DNA from: Hyphomicrobiales bacterium
GTDB taxonomy: Bacteria > Pseudomonadota > Alphaproteobacteria > Rhizobiales > Rhizobiaceae
Assembly: GCA_900466475.1 (NCBI GenBank)
Contig: UBMI01000021.1
Coordinates: 248,001-312,000 of the forward strand
Direction of reading: 5' to 3'
Length of the DNA: 64,000 bases
The notes below the pieces were generated by a model, which worked only from the letters and a program-made list of their open reading frames with translations, was not told the origin of the DNA and ran no database searches. Below are positions 17,413 to 27,508 of the stretch, in pieces; the stretch's first letter is position 1, and the number at the start of each line of letters is the position of its first letter. The position numbers were made by a program, and so were the translations under genes.

Positions 17413-18945
17413 ATGGTCGCGCGCGTCAGTACGGTTGCATTTCAGGGCATTGAAGGTGTTCCGGTCGAGGTCCAGGTCATGGTCGCTCCCGGCAAGATGG
17501 GGATCCAGATCGTCGGGCTTCCTGACAAGGCGGTCGCGGAAAGCCGCGAGCGGGTACAGGCAGCCCTGCACGCTTCCGGCCTGGCGCTGCCGTCCAAGCG
17601 CGTGACGGTCAACCTTGCGCCTGCCGACCTTCCCAAGGAGGGCAGCCATTTCGATCTCCCCATCGCACTTGGACTAATGGCTGCACTCGGCGCAATTCCT
17701 GGGGATGCCTTGTCCGATTACGTCGTCGTCGGCGAACTCAATCTCGACGGTACGATCGCCGCAATCGCCGGCGCTCTGCCGGCTGCTATCGGCGCCAACG
17801 CGACGGGCAAAGGGCTGATCTGCCCTGCCGAAAGCGGAGCGGAAGCCGCCTGGGCCGGTTCGGACGTCGATATCCTAGCGCCGCGCAGCCTGATAGCACT
17901 CGCCAATCATTTCCGCGGCACGCAGATCCTGTCGCGACCGGAACCATCCATTCGTCCGAATGCCGCCAATCTGCCCGATCTCGCCGAAATCAAGGGCCAG
18001 GAAAGCGCCAAGCGGGCCCTGGAAGTGGCGGCTGCCGGCGGCCATAACCTCATCATGGTCGGGCCGCCCGGTTCCGGCAAGTCGATGCTGGCATCCAGGC
18101 TGCCGTCCATCCTGCCGCCGCTCTCGGCGGCCGAATTGCTGGAAGTCTCGATGATCCACTCCATCGCCGGTCAGCTCTCCGGCGGCAAGCTCTCCGACCG
18201 GCGGCCATTTCGCACGCCGCATCATTCGGCGACGATGGCAGCCCTCATTGGCGGCGGCCTGCGCGCCCGGCCGGGCGAAGCCTCGCTTGCCCATCACGGC
18301 GTGCTTTTCCTCGATGAATTTCCCGAATTTGCACCACAGGTGCTTGATGCCCTGCGTCAGCCGCTGGAAAGCGGCGAATGCGTCATCGCGCGGGCCAATC
18401 ATCGGGTCTCCTATCCCGCGCGGATCCAGCTCGTCGCGGCCATGAATCCGTGCCGCTGCGGCATGGCAGGTGAACCCGGCCATACCTGTGCCCGCGGGCC
18501 GCGCTGCATGACGGATTATCAGGCCCGTATTTCCGGCCCGCTGATGGACCGTATCGATATCCGCATCGACGTGCCGGCGGTCTCCGCCGCCGATCTTATC
18601 CGGCCGACGGCAGCCGAAGCGAGCGCCGATGTTGCCCGGCGCGTGGCCCGCGCCCGCGACATCCAGCGCGAACGTTATGCTTCTGCAGGCGCCAGAGGTA
18701 TTTCGACCAATGCCGGCTGCTCTACTTCGATGATCGAGAAATTTGCTGAGCCGGATGCGGCCGGATTGCAGCTGTTGCGCGATGCCGCGGACAAGATGAA
18801 GTTCTCGGCGCGGGGTTATCATCGCGTCCTGAAGGTCGCCCGCACGCTCGCAGATCTCGACGGCAAGGATACGGTTGGACGTATCCATCTCGCAGAGGCG
18901 ATTTCCTATCGCGTCGCCGGCGAGAGACTGACTGCAGCTGCATAA
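17413..18945 (+). CDS. YifB-type Mg-chelatase-like AAA+ ATPase (ComM)
   Basis: 510 residues from the ATG at 17413 (GGGGCAGGGGC upstream); an earlier in-frame start lacks family homology. The N-terminal lon-protease-like domain (VARVSTVAFQGIEGVPVEVQ-type start) is followed by the Walker A GPPGSGKS (217-224), a Walker B LFLDEFPEF near 305, and a C-terminal Mg-chelatase domain with CRCGM and YQARISGPLMDRID. ComM-like proteins are branch-migration helicases in natural transformation, but the family is also found in non-competent species. Confidence 0.92.
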   Translation: MVARVSTVAFQGIEGVPVEVQVMVAPGKMGIQIVGLPDKAVAESRERVQAALHASGLALPSKRVTVNLAPADLPKEGSHFDLPIALGLMAALGAIPGDALSDYVVVGELNLDGTIAAIAGALPAAIGANATGKGLICPAESGAEAAWAGSDVDILAPRSLIALANHFRGTQILSRPEPSIRPNAANLPDLAEIKGQESAKRALEVAAAGGHNLIMVGPPGSGKSMLASRLPSILPPLSAAELLEVSMIHSIAGQLSGGKLSDRRPFRTPHHSATMAALIGGGLRARPGEASLAHHGVLFLDEFPEFAPQVLDALRQPLESGECVIARANHRVSYPARIQLVAAMNPCRCGMAGEPGHTCARGPRCMTDYQARISGPLMDRIDIRIDVPAVSAADLIRPTAAEASADVARRVARARDIQRERYASAGARGISTNAGCSTSMIEKFAEPDAAGLQLLRDAADKMKFSARGYHRVLKVARTLADLDGKDTVGRIHLAEAISYRVAGERLTAAA

Positions 18946-19373
18946 AAATGACCGCTGGGTGAGAGATAAGATCCCGTCGTGGATGAAGACAGGGCCATGG
19001 CTCTATCTCGCCATTGCTGGCGCAACCTGTTTTGCGGCGGACATATCCGCACGATGTGATCGGATCTTGGGAACATCAGAGATGCGGCAGGCCAAAACCG
19101 TGGCAGCGAGCGACGCAATCAAGATGTTGGCGAGGTTAAACGGAGTGCCAAGGCAGTTGGCATAACCTGAAAGAATAGGCTCGCAGCTTACTCCCGCCTC
19201 AAGAGCAGCCGGGTTGCGGTGTATGAAATAAACAAGCGTTTCCATATGCTTGTCGAAAATCCTGATCGAGTTGGGAATAACTGTGCTTCGCCGACGATCT
19301 AGTTCGTCAGCGAGAGCGTGGATGATTTACTGCTTTCGCCACTCGAAACGCCATCAACGAGGGGAGGTATGCC
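18946..19373. other. 428-bp region between the YifB gene and the orphan module
   Basis: No strongly supported gene. One weak minus-strand candidate lies inside it (19003-19245, listed separately). No tRNA, repeat or clear terminator was seen. Confidence 0.4.
19003..19245 (-). CDS. Weak candidate: 80-residue protein with one hydrophobic segment
   Basis: ATG at 19245, 80 codons. A single possible membrane stretch (FNLANILIASLAATVLAC, about 37-54) is the only feature. The nearest purine-rich stretch (AGGA) is too far upstream for a good ribosome site. Not recognised; it may be a chance frame or a remnant. Confidence 0.25.
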   Translation of the reverse strand: METLVYFIHRNPAALEAGVSCEPILSGYANCLGTPFNLANILIASLAATVLACRISDVPKIRSHRADMSAAKQVAPAMAR

Positions 19374-19733
19374 ATGTCACTTCGCGTCGTCCCGGGATCG
19401 GCTGCTGTGGCCGCGTTTAGCCTGTCGCCGAAGCCTGAATTCGTTGCCCCGGCACTTGCTGGGACAATCGGGGAACCAACGGCTCGTTTCTACAAAGATG
19501 TATCGAGGTCACGGCGATCTATGAGGGCATCTGAGCAGGCGAATATCTCGGCGAGTTCTGTGTCGGGGCCGGATAATGCAGCCAAGGCCGAGGAGCAGGT
19601 GTCTGCGCTGAAACAGCTTTGCCCTGGCGCTTGCGAAGAGTTCGAAGGCCTGCGGGCGGTGATAGCCGCAAGGACGGACAACCGAGGAACCGGCGGAATA
19701 CAGGCGGTTGTCAATGAAAGGGGCTGGCCTTGA
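19374..19733 (+). CDS. Hypothetical protein, first gene of a two-gene overlapping unit
   Basis: 119 residues from an ATG with an excellent ribosome site (GAGGGGAGG, about 7 bases upstream). Ala/Ser-rich, no signal peptide or membrane segment, no recognised domain. Codon use is slightly less GC-biased than in the housekeeping genes. The stop overlaps the TTG start of the next gene (TTGA), showing co-translation. It forms a small rhizobial-looking orphan block together with the following gene and the DUF982 gene. Confidence 0.55.
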   Translation: MSLRVVPGSAAVAAFSLSPKPEFVAPALAGTIGEPTARFYKDVSRSRRSMRASEQANISASSVSGPDNAAKAEEQVSALKQLCPGACEEFEGLRAVIAARTDNRGTGGIQAVVNERGWP

Positions 19734-19975
19734 TTGAGAGCACTGATCTGACAATATCCGAATGCCTTCGCGATCCTCTTATTGCTGTGCTGATGCATGC
19801 CGATGGCGTGAAACTGGAAGACCTCAGGCAATTGCTTGAGGCGGCGGCCCGCAACTGGCAGTCTAAGCTGGATAATTGTCTGAATACAGGTGCGAGGGAC
19901 TGGTCGACGGAAATGCAGACCCCTTTGCAACGAACGGGGGATGCCGTTTCCCTCATTGGCATGGCAGATGTTTGA
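19730..19975 (+). CDS. Hypothetical small helical protein with TTG start
   Basis: 81 residues; the TTG start is supported by AAAGGGG upstream and by overlap with the preceding stop. The segment ISECLRDPLIAVLMHADGVKLEDLRQLLEAAA resembles small rhizobial proteins with a DPLI...ADGV-type helix pair, a pattern I associate with uncharacterised rhizobial orphans. Mostly helical, soluble, no known domain. Function unknown. Confidence 0.55.
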   Translation: MIESTDLTISECLRDPLIAVLMHADGVKLEDLRQLLEAAARNWQSKLDNCLNTGARDWSTEMQTPLQRTGDAVSLIGMADV

Positions 19976-20109
19976 TGATCATGTTTGGTCATTCTCGATC
20001 CGGACCACGCCCGGAAACCACGCGCTAAAGCAGGCGCCGTTCTTGCCCTATGAATTGAACGTAGAATTGTCAGATACCATCATAGCCTCTCCTGTGGAGT
20101 TCAGACGCA

Positions 20110-20424
20110 ATGAAGTGGGACACGTCAAAAAGATTAGAGCCGATAGTTCTCGTTTTTGCAGAAAGGAGAGAGCGCAGGGTCGTCCGTACAGCTCGCGAGG
20201 CGGCCGAAGTATTGCTGAGGGAATGGCCGACCGAGGAGGGAGAGGAATTCCTGGTGGCGGTGAAAACCTGTTTGGACGTCATTACCGGAAAGACCGAACC
20301 CGAAAAGCTGCACCAGGCGATTGTCCGTGCAGCATATGAAGCTGGCATTGCGGCGATCACCACTGATCATCGACTGGGTGTCGTCAGAATGTATCCGCGA
20401 CCGCACATCGCGTCGGTAATGTAA
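20110..20424 (+). CDS. DUF982 domain protein
   Basis: 104 residues with a clear DUF982 pattern: RTAREAAEVLLREWPTEEGEE, then CLDVITGKTEPEKLHQAIVRAAYEAGI. DUF982 is a small family nearly restricted to rhizobia and relatives, often in many copies, of unknown function. A GGAG element lies about 11 bases upstream. It ends just before the cysK terminator and converges on cysK. Confidence 0.85.
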   Translation: MKWDTSKRLEPIVLVFAERRERRVVRTAREAAEVLLREWPTEEGEEFLVAVKTCLDVITGKTEPEKLHQAIVRAAYEAGIAAITTDHRLGVVRMYPRPHIASVM

Positions 20425-20442
20425 GGCTGACACCGGCAGCAT

Positions 20443-20467
20443 GATAAAAGGGGCGCCGAAGCGCCCC
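20443..20467 (-). terminator. Terminator of cysK
   Basis: GGGGCGC, loop TTCG, GCGCCCC read on the minus strand, then TTTTATCAT; 31 bp past the cysK stop at 20499. Confidence 0.85.
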
Positions 20468-20498
20468 ACGAACGGTGACACGAAGTGCCGAAATCCAA

Positions 20499-21461
<963 letters not shown>

Positions 21462-21603
21462 GGTGCTCTCCCTTTGAAATCCATATTGAAATCTGCGGAG
21501 AGAATAGGGTCAAAGTGCCGGTGAGACCAGAGTGGCTTCACCCGTCGGCCGTGCAAGCCAGAGAAAAAATCCTTTGAAAACCGTTCGTTGCCGAATGTTT
21601 ATT

Positions 21604-22221
21604 TCAGGCGGCACGCGTTGCGATGAAGGCTGCCGTGCCCGCCAGGATGCTGGCTGCGACGCGGTTCAGGGCTTGCAAGGCGCGCGGTTGCTTCAGCATC
21701 GTGCGGGCGCGCGATGCGAGAAGCATGTAGGGAATGAGCACGATCATCAGTACGACGAAGGTGACGGCAAGCAGCATGAGATAGTCGCGCATTCCGATAC
21801 TGTTGAGATCGATGAGGGTCGGCACCAGGGCGACATAGAAGAGCATGGTCTTCGGATTGCCGAGTGTCACCAACAAACCGGACAGGAACGACATGCCGGC
21901 GCTGCTGGATTTTTTCGCGGCAATATCCTGCGGCAGCAGGCCGGCGGTCCAGAGCTTCCATGCGATATAGCCAAGATAGAGCGCGCCAGCGATCTTGATG
22001 ACGAGGAAAATCTCGGTGAAGGTCTGCGCCACGAAGGCAAGGCCAAGGATAACGGCGGTCAGGTAGCTCATATCGCCGAGCACGAGACCGAGACCCATGA
22101 AGAAGGTTTCGCGGAAGTTCGAACCAAGGGCGCGCGCCACGATTGCCGTGATTCCCGGGCCGGGAATGGCGGCGGCGATGAACAAGGCGCCGGCATAGGC
22201 GATCAGGGCGGTAAGGCTCAT
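21604..22221 (-). CDS. LysE/RhtB family exporter
   Basis: 205 residues from the ATG at 22221; an earlier in-frame start adds a charged non-membrane tail. Six hydrophobic segments; the N-terminal YAGALFIAAAIPGPGITAIVARALG carries the family PGP motif, and GNPKTMLFYVALVP is the typical second signature. It probably exports an amino acid or derivative. It lies divergent from dps. Confidence 0.88.
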   Translation of the reverse strand: MSLTALIAYAGALFIAAAIPGPGITAIVARALGSNFRETFFMGLGLVLGDMSYLTAVILGLAFVAQTFTEIFLVIKIAGALYLGYIAWKLWTAGLLPQDIAAKKSSSAGMSFLSGLLVTLGNPKTMLFYVALVPTLIDLNSIGMRDYLMLLAVTFVVLMIVLIPYMLLASRARTMLKQPRALQALNRVAASILAGTAAFIATRAA

Positions 22222-22452
22222 CTTTGGATCCAGGAGATTGCGTCGTCTTTCTATAGGCGCATGAGGCATGCTCCATCAATCGCCGGGCGCTGATCTGTCC
22301 ATAACCATAAAGAATAGGTCGGCTGAACCATGATCTACTTGGAAACCAAATCCGCCTTGCTATTTTCCCCTTGCAAGCGGCCGCAGACACGGCCCGCCGA
22401 GGCTTTCCCCAGTCGTCGGCGCAGAAGGTTTTTATCACCAAGGAGAGAATGC

Positions 22453-22971
22453 ATGTCGCCTACCTCAGCCGAAGCCCGCAGACGTTCGCCGCTCAAGACC
22501 CCCTCCGACCTTCCGACCAATGCGATCACCGATATTTCGGCCGCGCTGACCGCGTTGCTCGCTGATGTCTTCGCGCTCTATGTGAAGACCAAGAATTTTC
22601 ACTGGCATATGTCCGGCCCGCATTTTCGCGATTACCATCTGCTGCTCGACGAGCAGGCGGAACAGATCTTCGACATGACGGACGAGGTTGCCGAACGCGC
22701 TCGCAAGATCGGCGGCACGACGCTGCGCTCGATCGGCCAGATTGCCCGCCAGCAGCGCATCCCGGATAATGACGCAGACTATGTCACCCCCGAAGACATG
22801 CTCTCCGAACTGCGCGAAGACAACCTTCACCTCGTCTCCATCCTGCGCGAAGTGCATGAGGTCTGCGACGAGCACAATGACGTGGCGACCGCAAGCCTCA
22901 TCGAGAACTGGATCGACCAGAGCGAACGCCGCACCTGGTTCCTGTTCGAAACGACGCGTCAGGCGAAGTAA
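22453..22971 (+). CDS. dps: Dps family DNA-binding ferritin-like protein
   Basis: 172 residues from an ATG with AGGAGAG five bases upstream; longer frames start with low-complexity Arg-rich sequence. Ferroxidase residues lie in KNFHWHMSGPHFRDYHLLLDEQ (His50, His52, His62, Asp66) followed by FDMTDEVAER. The charged N-terminal tail fits DNA binding. It protects DNA and stores iron in stationary phase or oxidative stress. Confidence 0.9.
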   Translation: MSPTSAEARRRSPLKTPSDLPTNAITDISAALTALLADVFALYVKTKNFHWHMSGPHFRDYHLLLDEQAEQIFDMTDEVAERARKIGGTTLRSIGQIARQQRIPDNDADYVTPEDMLSELREDNLHLVSILREVHEVCDEHNDVATASLIENWIDQSERRTWFLFETTRQAK

Positions 22972-22992
22972 TAGACAAGCTGAAGTTACAGC

Positions 22993-23895
22993 TCAGCTTC
23001 TGGTCACCGGCAGGCGGATAAGCCTGCCCGGCGACCAGCCGAGGTTCATGCCGGCCGCAGCAAGCAGAATGACGACCGCGCCGGCAATCTGCATCGGCTG
23101 CAATGCGTGGCCGAAGGCCAAACGGTCGACCAGGATCGCGGCGACCGGATAGATGAAGGACAGAGCGCCGGTCAGATGTGTCGGCAGCTTCTGAATCGCA
23201 CCATAGAGCAGCACATACATGAGACCGGTGTGGATAACGCCGACGGTGATCAGGATCCGCCATGATCCCGTATCGGCCGGCAGGTTGGTAAAATCGGTCA
23301 TGGGTGCCAGCACGACGATGCCGGTCGAAACCTGGATCAGCGCGATTAGATGTGGTGGCGTGCCCCGCAGCCATTTGGCGGCAAGTGCGGCCAGTGCATA
23401 GAAGAAGGCAGCGCCGAGCGCCAGCAGAATGCCGACACCGTAACTGCCGGAGGCGGCATCGGCCTGCGGCTTCGCCTCGACAATTGCCGCCATGCCGGCA
23501 AAGGAAAGCCCGAGCCAGAACAGCTTGGTGCCTGTGATCTTCTCACCCAGAAAGAGTGCGCCGAGCGCAAGCAGCATGAAAGGCTGAGTATTGTAGACCG
23601 TCGTCGCAATCGAGATTGACGCGTGCGAATAGGAGGCGAACAGCAGCAGCCAGTTGGAGACGATCGCGACGCCGCCGAAGACGGCAATAGCGAGCGACCG
23701 CAGGCTGATGATACCAGGCCTCAGCAGGCCAAGCGCGGTGCAGATCACGAGCAGTGTCAGCGCCCCGAAGAAGCAGCGCCAGAAGACCACGCCGCTAACC
23801 GGCTGACCCGACATGACGACGAACCAGCCGATCGTTCCCGAGATCAGCATCGCCCCCGTCATCTCCGCTGTACCCCTTCTGATTTCATCCTGCAT
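22993..23895 (-). CDS. DMT superfamily (EamA) transporter
   Basis: About 300 residues, ten hydrophobic segments in two EamA repeats (first with SGQPVSGVVFWRCFFGA, second after LALGAAFFYALAALAAKWL). Start set at 23895, with GGAG six bases upstream; ATGs at 23901 and 23862 are possible. It is divergent from an Lrp/AsnC regulator, which is likely to control it, suggesting an amino acid or metabolite exporter. Substrate unknown. Confidence 0.85.
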   Translation of the reverse strand: MQDEIRRGTAEMTGAMLISGTIGWFVVMSGQPVSGVVFWRCFFGALTLLVICTALGLLRPGIISLRSLAIAVFGGVAIVSNWLLLFASYSHASISIATTVYNTQPFMLLALGALFLGEKITGTKLFWLGLSFAGMAAIVEAKPQADAASGSYGVGILLALGAAFFYALAALAAKWLRGTPPHLIALIQVSTGIVVLAPMTDFTNLPADTGSWRILITVGVIHTGLMYVLLYGAIQKLPTHLTGALSFIYPVAAILVDRLAFGHALQPMQIAGAVVILLAAAGMNLGWSPGRLIRLPVTRS

Positions 23896-24003
23896 CGCCA
23901 TCTCCGTTCGTTAGCGGGAAATTGTATTGCGGCATCGCAGCATTTTCTATAAGTTGAAAGAGGGGAAAGGCTGGATGAACCTAATCTTGTTAGGAGTTTT
24001 GCC

Positions 24004-24471
24004 ATGTTGGCTAACGAGATGCAGGCAGTCGACGATATTGACCGTGCAATGATAGAGGCACTGGCCGGAAATTCGCGAATTTCCCTAAAAGAGCTCGCCC
24101 AGGCTGTCGGACTTTCTTCGCCGAGTGCGGCGGAACGTCTGCGACGTCTTGAGGATCGCGGCGTGGTGACGCTTTTCACCATCGATCTCGATCCGGCGGC
24201 GATAGGCTACCCGCTTCAGGCGATCGTTCGGGTGCGTCCGCTGCCCGGCCAGCTTCACATCGTCGAGCGCATTATCCAGGACACGCCCGAATTCATCGAG
24301 TGCGACAAAGTGACCGGTGACGATTGTTTTATCGCCCGGCTCGTGGTCCGCTCTATGGGAGAGCTGGACAGCATTCTCGACAAGGTCGCCGAGCGGGCGG
24401 AGACCAATACGTCGATGATCAAATCCTCGCCGGTCAAGCGTCGCCTGCCGCCCCTGATACGGAAAAAATAG
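24004..24471 (+). CDS. Lrp/AsnC family transcriptional regulator
   Basis: 155 residues. N-terminal winged helix: DIDRAMIEALAGNSRISLKELAQAVGLS, then SAAERLRRLEDRG; C-terminal RAM (ligand-binding) domain with IVRVRPLPGQLHIVE and CDKVTGDDCFIARLVV. The C-terminal tail ends in basic residues. Divergent from the DMT transporter, the usual arrangement for local control of an exporter. Confidence 0.92.
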   Translation: MLANEMQAVDDIDRAMIEALAGNSRISLKELAQAVGLSSPSAAERLRRLEDRGVVTLFTIDLDPAAIGYPLQAIVRVRPLPGQLHIVERIIQDTPEFIECDKVTGDDCFIARLVVRSMGELDSILDKVAERAETNTSMIKSSPVKRRLPPLIRKK

Positions 24472-24473
24472 CC

Positions 24474-25367
24474 TCAGAAATCCGCCAGCGGAGAGAGCAT
24501 GGCGGGATGGTCGAGACCTATGTCGTTCAGTCCGCGCACCATCAGCCGCGTTCCGCTTTCGTAAGACACCGCCTTGCCGTGCCATCGAAGCCTGTCCGGG
24601 CGGAAGTGCGTTTCGACTGTCGTCGCCAGAATGCCGAGGCCGGCTAGGATTGCGGCAAATGAGGGGATTTCTGCCGCAACCACATCGAGAAGAGCGAAAT
24701 GGCCATCCGCCGGCATTTTCCACGCGACGGCGGCCTTGTACTCTTCGAGATAACTCAGCCGGACATCGGCATCGAGATGCGTGTTGATCAGAAACATGGC
24801 CGGGCTGCTGGCAACAGCAAGCGTTTCGGATACCGGTTTGCGGGTCGCAAGCAGACCTTGGAGCAGGGCAAGATCCTCGGTATCGCGAGGCTGAAGCGGC
24901 CGTGATCCGCTATAATCCATGGCGATGGGCGCCTGTCCGACATATTTGTGAAGCGGCAGCGAACGGAAACCATATTTCTCGTAGAGTGCAGGCTTGTCCG
25001 TATAGAGGATCACTGCCTCGAAACCTTGTGCCTCGCACCAGGCAAGTGCCTTCTGCGTCACATCGCGATAGAGGCCTCGGCCGCGCCACGGCGGACGGAC
25101 TGCGCCGGATTGAAGCCCGGCCGCGTTGATGAGCCGGCCGTTGAGGACAAAGGGCATTGCGAAGGCGGAAAGATTGGCCGCAAGCACGCCCTCATCGGTA
25201 AACCAGCCGAAGGGCATGCTTGTCGGATCCGGACCGCCGAGATCGCGCAACGGATCGATATCGATGCCGAATGTATCGTCGAGAAGCGAGACGAGGGCGG
25301 CCCAGGCCGCCGGGTCGCTGAAATAGTCCTGTCGGAAATTGAGACCGGTCAGGTGCGCCGCGCTCAT
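24474..25367 (-). CDS. GNAT family N-acetyltransferase (two-domain)
   Basis: 297 residues. Acetyl-CoA motif A is VRPPWRGRGLYRDVTQKALAW, followed by ILYTDKPALYEKYGF, near residues 85-130. The extra C-terminal half is typical of the Eis-like or larger GNAT proteins. Substrate unknown. The start overlaps the dut stop by 4 bases (ATGA), so it is translationally coupled to dut. Confidence 0.82.
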   Translation of the reverse strand: MSAAHLTGLNFRQDYFSDPAAWAALVSLLDDTFGIDIDPLRDLGGPDPTSMPFGWFTDEGVLAANLSAFAMPFVLNGRLINAAGLQSGAVRPPWRGRGLYRDVTQKALAWCEAQGFEAVILYTDKPALYEKYGFRSLPLHKYVGQAPIAMDYSGSRPLQPRDTEDLALLQGLLATRKPVSETLAVASSPAMFLINTHLDADVRLSYLEEYKAAVAWKMPADGHFALLDVVAAEIPSFAAILAGLGILATTVETHFRPDRLRWHGKAVSYESGTRLMVRGLNDIGLDHPAMLSPLADF

Positions 25368-25834
25368 ACCCCAGTCGAGCCGAAGCCACCGGCTCCGCGC
25401 GCGGTTTCCGTCGTTTCCGAGACTTCGGCGATGTGGGTCTGGGTGAAGGGTGCAATTACCATCTGCGCGATGCGCATGCCGCGCGTGATGGTGAAATCCT
25501 CTTCGCCATGGTTGACGAGAATGACTTTCACTTCGCCGCGATAATCGCAGTCGACCGTGCCGGGCGCGTTGAGGCAGGTGACGCCGTTCTTGGCGGCGAG
25601 GCCGGAACGCGGGCGTACCTGGCCCTCAAAACCCTCGGGGATTTCAAAGACGAAGCCCGTCGGGACGAGCGCGCGTTTGCCAGGCGCCAGCACCAGGGGC
25701 TTGTCCTCGTCAATGGCCGCGCGCAGGTCCATGCCGGCTGCCCCACGCGTTTCATAGGCGGGCAGATCCAGGCCCTGGCCGTTCGGCAGGCGGATCAGAT
25801 TGAGGGTGGGGCGGGTGTCTGTGTGAATGGTCAT
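25364..25834 (-). CDS. dut: dUTP diphosphatase (dUTPase)
   Basis: 156 residues, a trimeric dUTPase. The five motifs are seen: GAAGMDLRA, RPRSGLAAKNG, GTVDCDYRGEVKV, RIAQMVIAP and the C-terminal RGAGGFGSTG. It prevents uracil incorporation and feeds dUMP to thymidylate synthesis. In relatives dut is often next to coaBC; here 12.5 kb separate them. Confidence 0.96.
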   Translation of the reverse strand: MTIHTDTRPTLNLIRLPNGQGLDLPAYETRGAAGMDLRAAIDEDKPLVLAPGKRALVPTGFVFEIPEGFEGQVRPRSGLAAKNGVTCLNAPGTVDCDYRGEVKVILVNHGEEDFTITRGMRIAQMVIAPFTQTHIAEVSETTETARGAGGFGSTGV

Positions 25835-25924
25835 GCGGCATTACTTCGCGCCGCAAGCAGCAAGGTCAATTGCAATGGCGCGCTTTAATCGCTAGATACG
25901 CCGCAATTCCACAGGATTCACACT

Positions 25925-27508
25925 ATGGCCGAAAGTCTCGCCGAGGCGGTCTCCCGCCGCCGCACATTCGCTATTATCGCGCACCCGGACGCGGGTAAGA
26001 CGACGCTCACCGAAAAGCTGCTGCTATTCGGCGGCGCCATTCAGCTCGCCGGTGAGGTGAAGGCGAAGAAGGACCGCATGCAGACCCGCTCGGACTGGAT
26101 GAAGATCGAGCGCGAGCGCGGCATCTCCGTCGTGACCTCGGTCATGACCTTCGAATATGAAGGCAATGTCTTCAACATTCTCGACACACCCGGTCACGAA
26201 GACTTCGCCGACGATACCTACCGCACGCTGACGGCGGTGGACGCCGCGGTGATGGTCATCGACGCCGCCAAGGGTATCGAGCCGCGTACGCTGAAACTGT
26301 TCGAAGTCTGCCGCATGCGCGACATTCCGATCATCACGTTCATCAACAAGATGGACCGCGAAAGCCGCGATCCCTTCGAAATCCTCGATGAAGTCGAAGA
26401 GAAGCTGGCGCTCGACACAGCCCCGATCACCTGGCCGATCGGTCGCTCCAAAACCTTCTGCGGCTCTTACCACCTGAAGGAAAACACCGTGCGCGGCTCC
26501 GATACGGAAGTCGCCGTTACGCCGGTCAACGGACCGCAGAGTGTCGCCGACCGGCTGCCGGAAAACGAGCGCGATGTCTTTATCGAAGAAGTGGGGCTCG
26601 CAATCGAAGCCTGCCGTCCCTTCGACCGGGAGTCCTTCCTCGAAGGCCACATGACGCCGGTTTTCTTCGGCTCGGCGCTGCGCAATTTTGGTGTCCGCGA
26701 TCTTATCAACGCGCTCGGCGATTTCGCGCCGCCGCCGCGCGACCAGGTCGCCGATATCAGAACCGTGCATGCCGCCGAAGACAAGATGACGGCCTTCGTC
26801 TTCAAGATTCAGGCAAACATGGACCCGAACCATCGCGACCGCATCGCCTTTGCCCGAATCTGCTCCGGGAAGCTGGAGCGCGGCATGAAAGCCCGCCTGG
26901 CACGTACAGGAAAGCAGCTCGGCCTGACGGCGCCGCAGTTCTTCTTCGCCTCGCAGCGCCAGCTGGCCGATACGGCCTTCGCCGGCGATGTGGTCGGTAT
27001 CCCGAACCACGGCACGCTGCGCATCGGCGACACGCTGACGGAGGGCGAAAGCCTGGTATTCCAGGGCGTGCCGAACTTCTCGCCTGAAATCCTGCGCCGC
27101 GTCCGCCTGGAAGACGCCATGAAGGCCAAGAAGCTGAAGGAGGCCCTGCAGCAAATGGCGGAAGAAGGCGTGGTCCAGCTCTTCCAGCCGGAAGACGGCT
27201 CGCCCGCCATTGTCGGCGTCGTCGGCGCGCTGCAGCTCGATGTCTTGAAGGAGCGGCTCATGGCTGAATACGGTCTGCCCGTCTCCTTCGAAATGTCGCG
27301 CTTCTCCGTCTGCCGGTGGATTTCGTCCGAGCAGGCCGCGGAACTCGACAAGTTCCTGACCGTCAAGCGCGGCGATATCGCCCGTGACCTGGACGGCGAC
27401 CCGGTCTTCCTGGCGCAGGACGGTTTCTCGCTCCGTTATGAGGCGGAGCGCTATCCGGCCATCAGGATGGTGGCGATCAAGGAATATCACGCGGCCAAAG
27501 CCGCCTGA
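25925..27508 (+). CDS. prfC: Peptide chain release factor 3
   Basis: 527 residues, a translational GTPase that recycles RF1/RF2. G1 AHPDAGKTTLTEKLL, switch II DTPGHEDFADD and NKMDRESRD are in the G domain; beta-barrel and C-terminal domains follow with the QLDVLKERLMAEYGLPVSFE stretch. The length fits RF3. Its stop meets the stop of the LysR gene on the other strand without a gap. Not all rhizobia are expected to keep RF3. Confidence 0.95.
   Translation: MAESLAEAVSRRRTFAIIAHPDAGKTTLTEKLLLFGGAIQLAGEVKAKKDRMQTRSDWMKIERERGISVVTSVMTFEYEGNVFNILDTPGHEDFADDTYRTLTAVDAAVMVIDAAKGIEPRTLKLFEVCRMRDIPIITFINKMDRESRDPFEILDEVEEKLALDTAPITWPIGRSKTFCGSYHLKENTVRGSDTEVAVTPVNGPQSVADRLPENERDVFIEEVGLAIEACRPFDRESFLEGHMTPVFFGSALRNFGVRDLINALGDFAPPPRDQVADIRTVHAAEDKMTAFVFKIQANMDPNHRDRIAFARICSGKLERGMKARLARTGKQLGLTAPQFFFASQRQLADTAFAGDVVGIPNHGTLRIGDTLTEGESLVFQGVPNFSPEILRRVRLEDAMKAKKLKEALQQMAEEGVVQLFQPEDGSPAIVGVVGALQLDVLKERLMAEYGLPVSFEMSRFSVCRWISSEQAAELDKFLTVKRGDIARDLDGDPVFLAQDGFSLRYEAERYPAIRMVAIKEYHAAKAA

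Noticed and set aside
18959..19165. Plus-strand 68-codon frame after the YifB gene
   Set aside because: GTG start without a ribosome site and no features; overlaps the weak minus-strand candidate.
26024..27490. Long minus-strand open frame (488 codons) over prfC
   Set aside because: A codon-bias shadow of prfC in a high-GC gene; the translation has no recognisable protein features.
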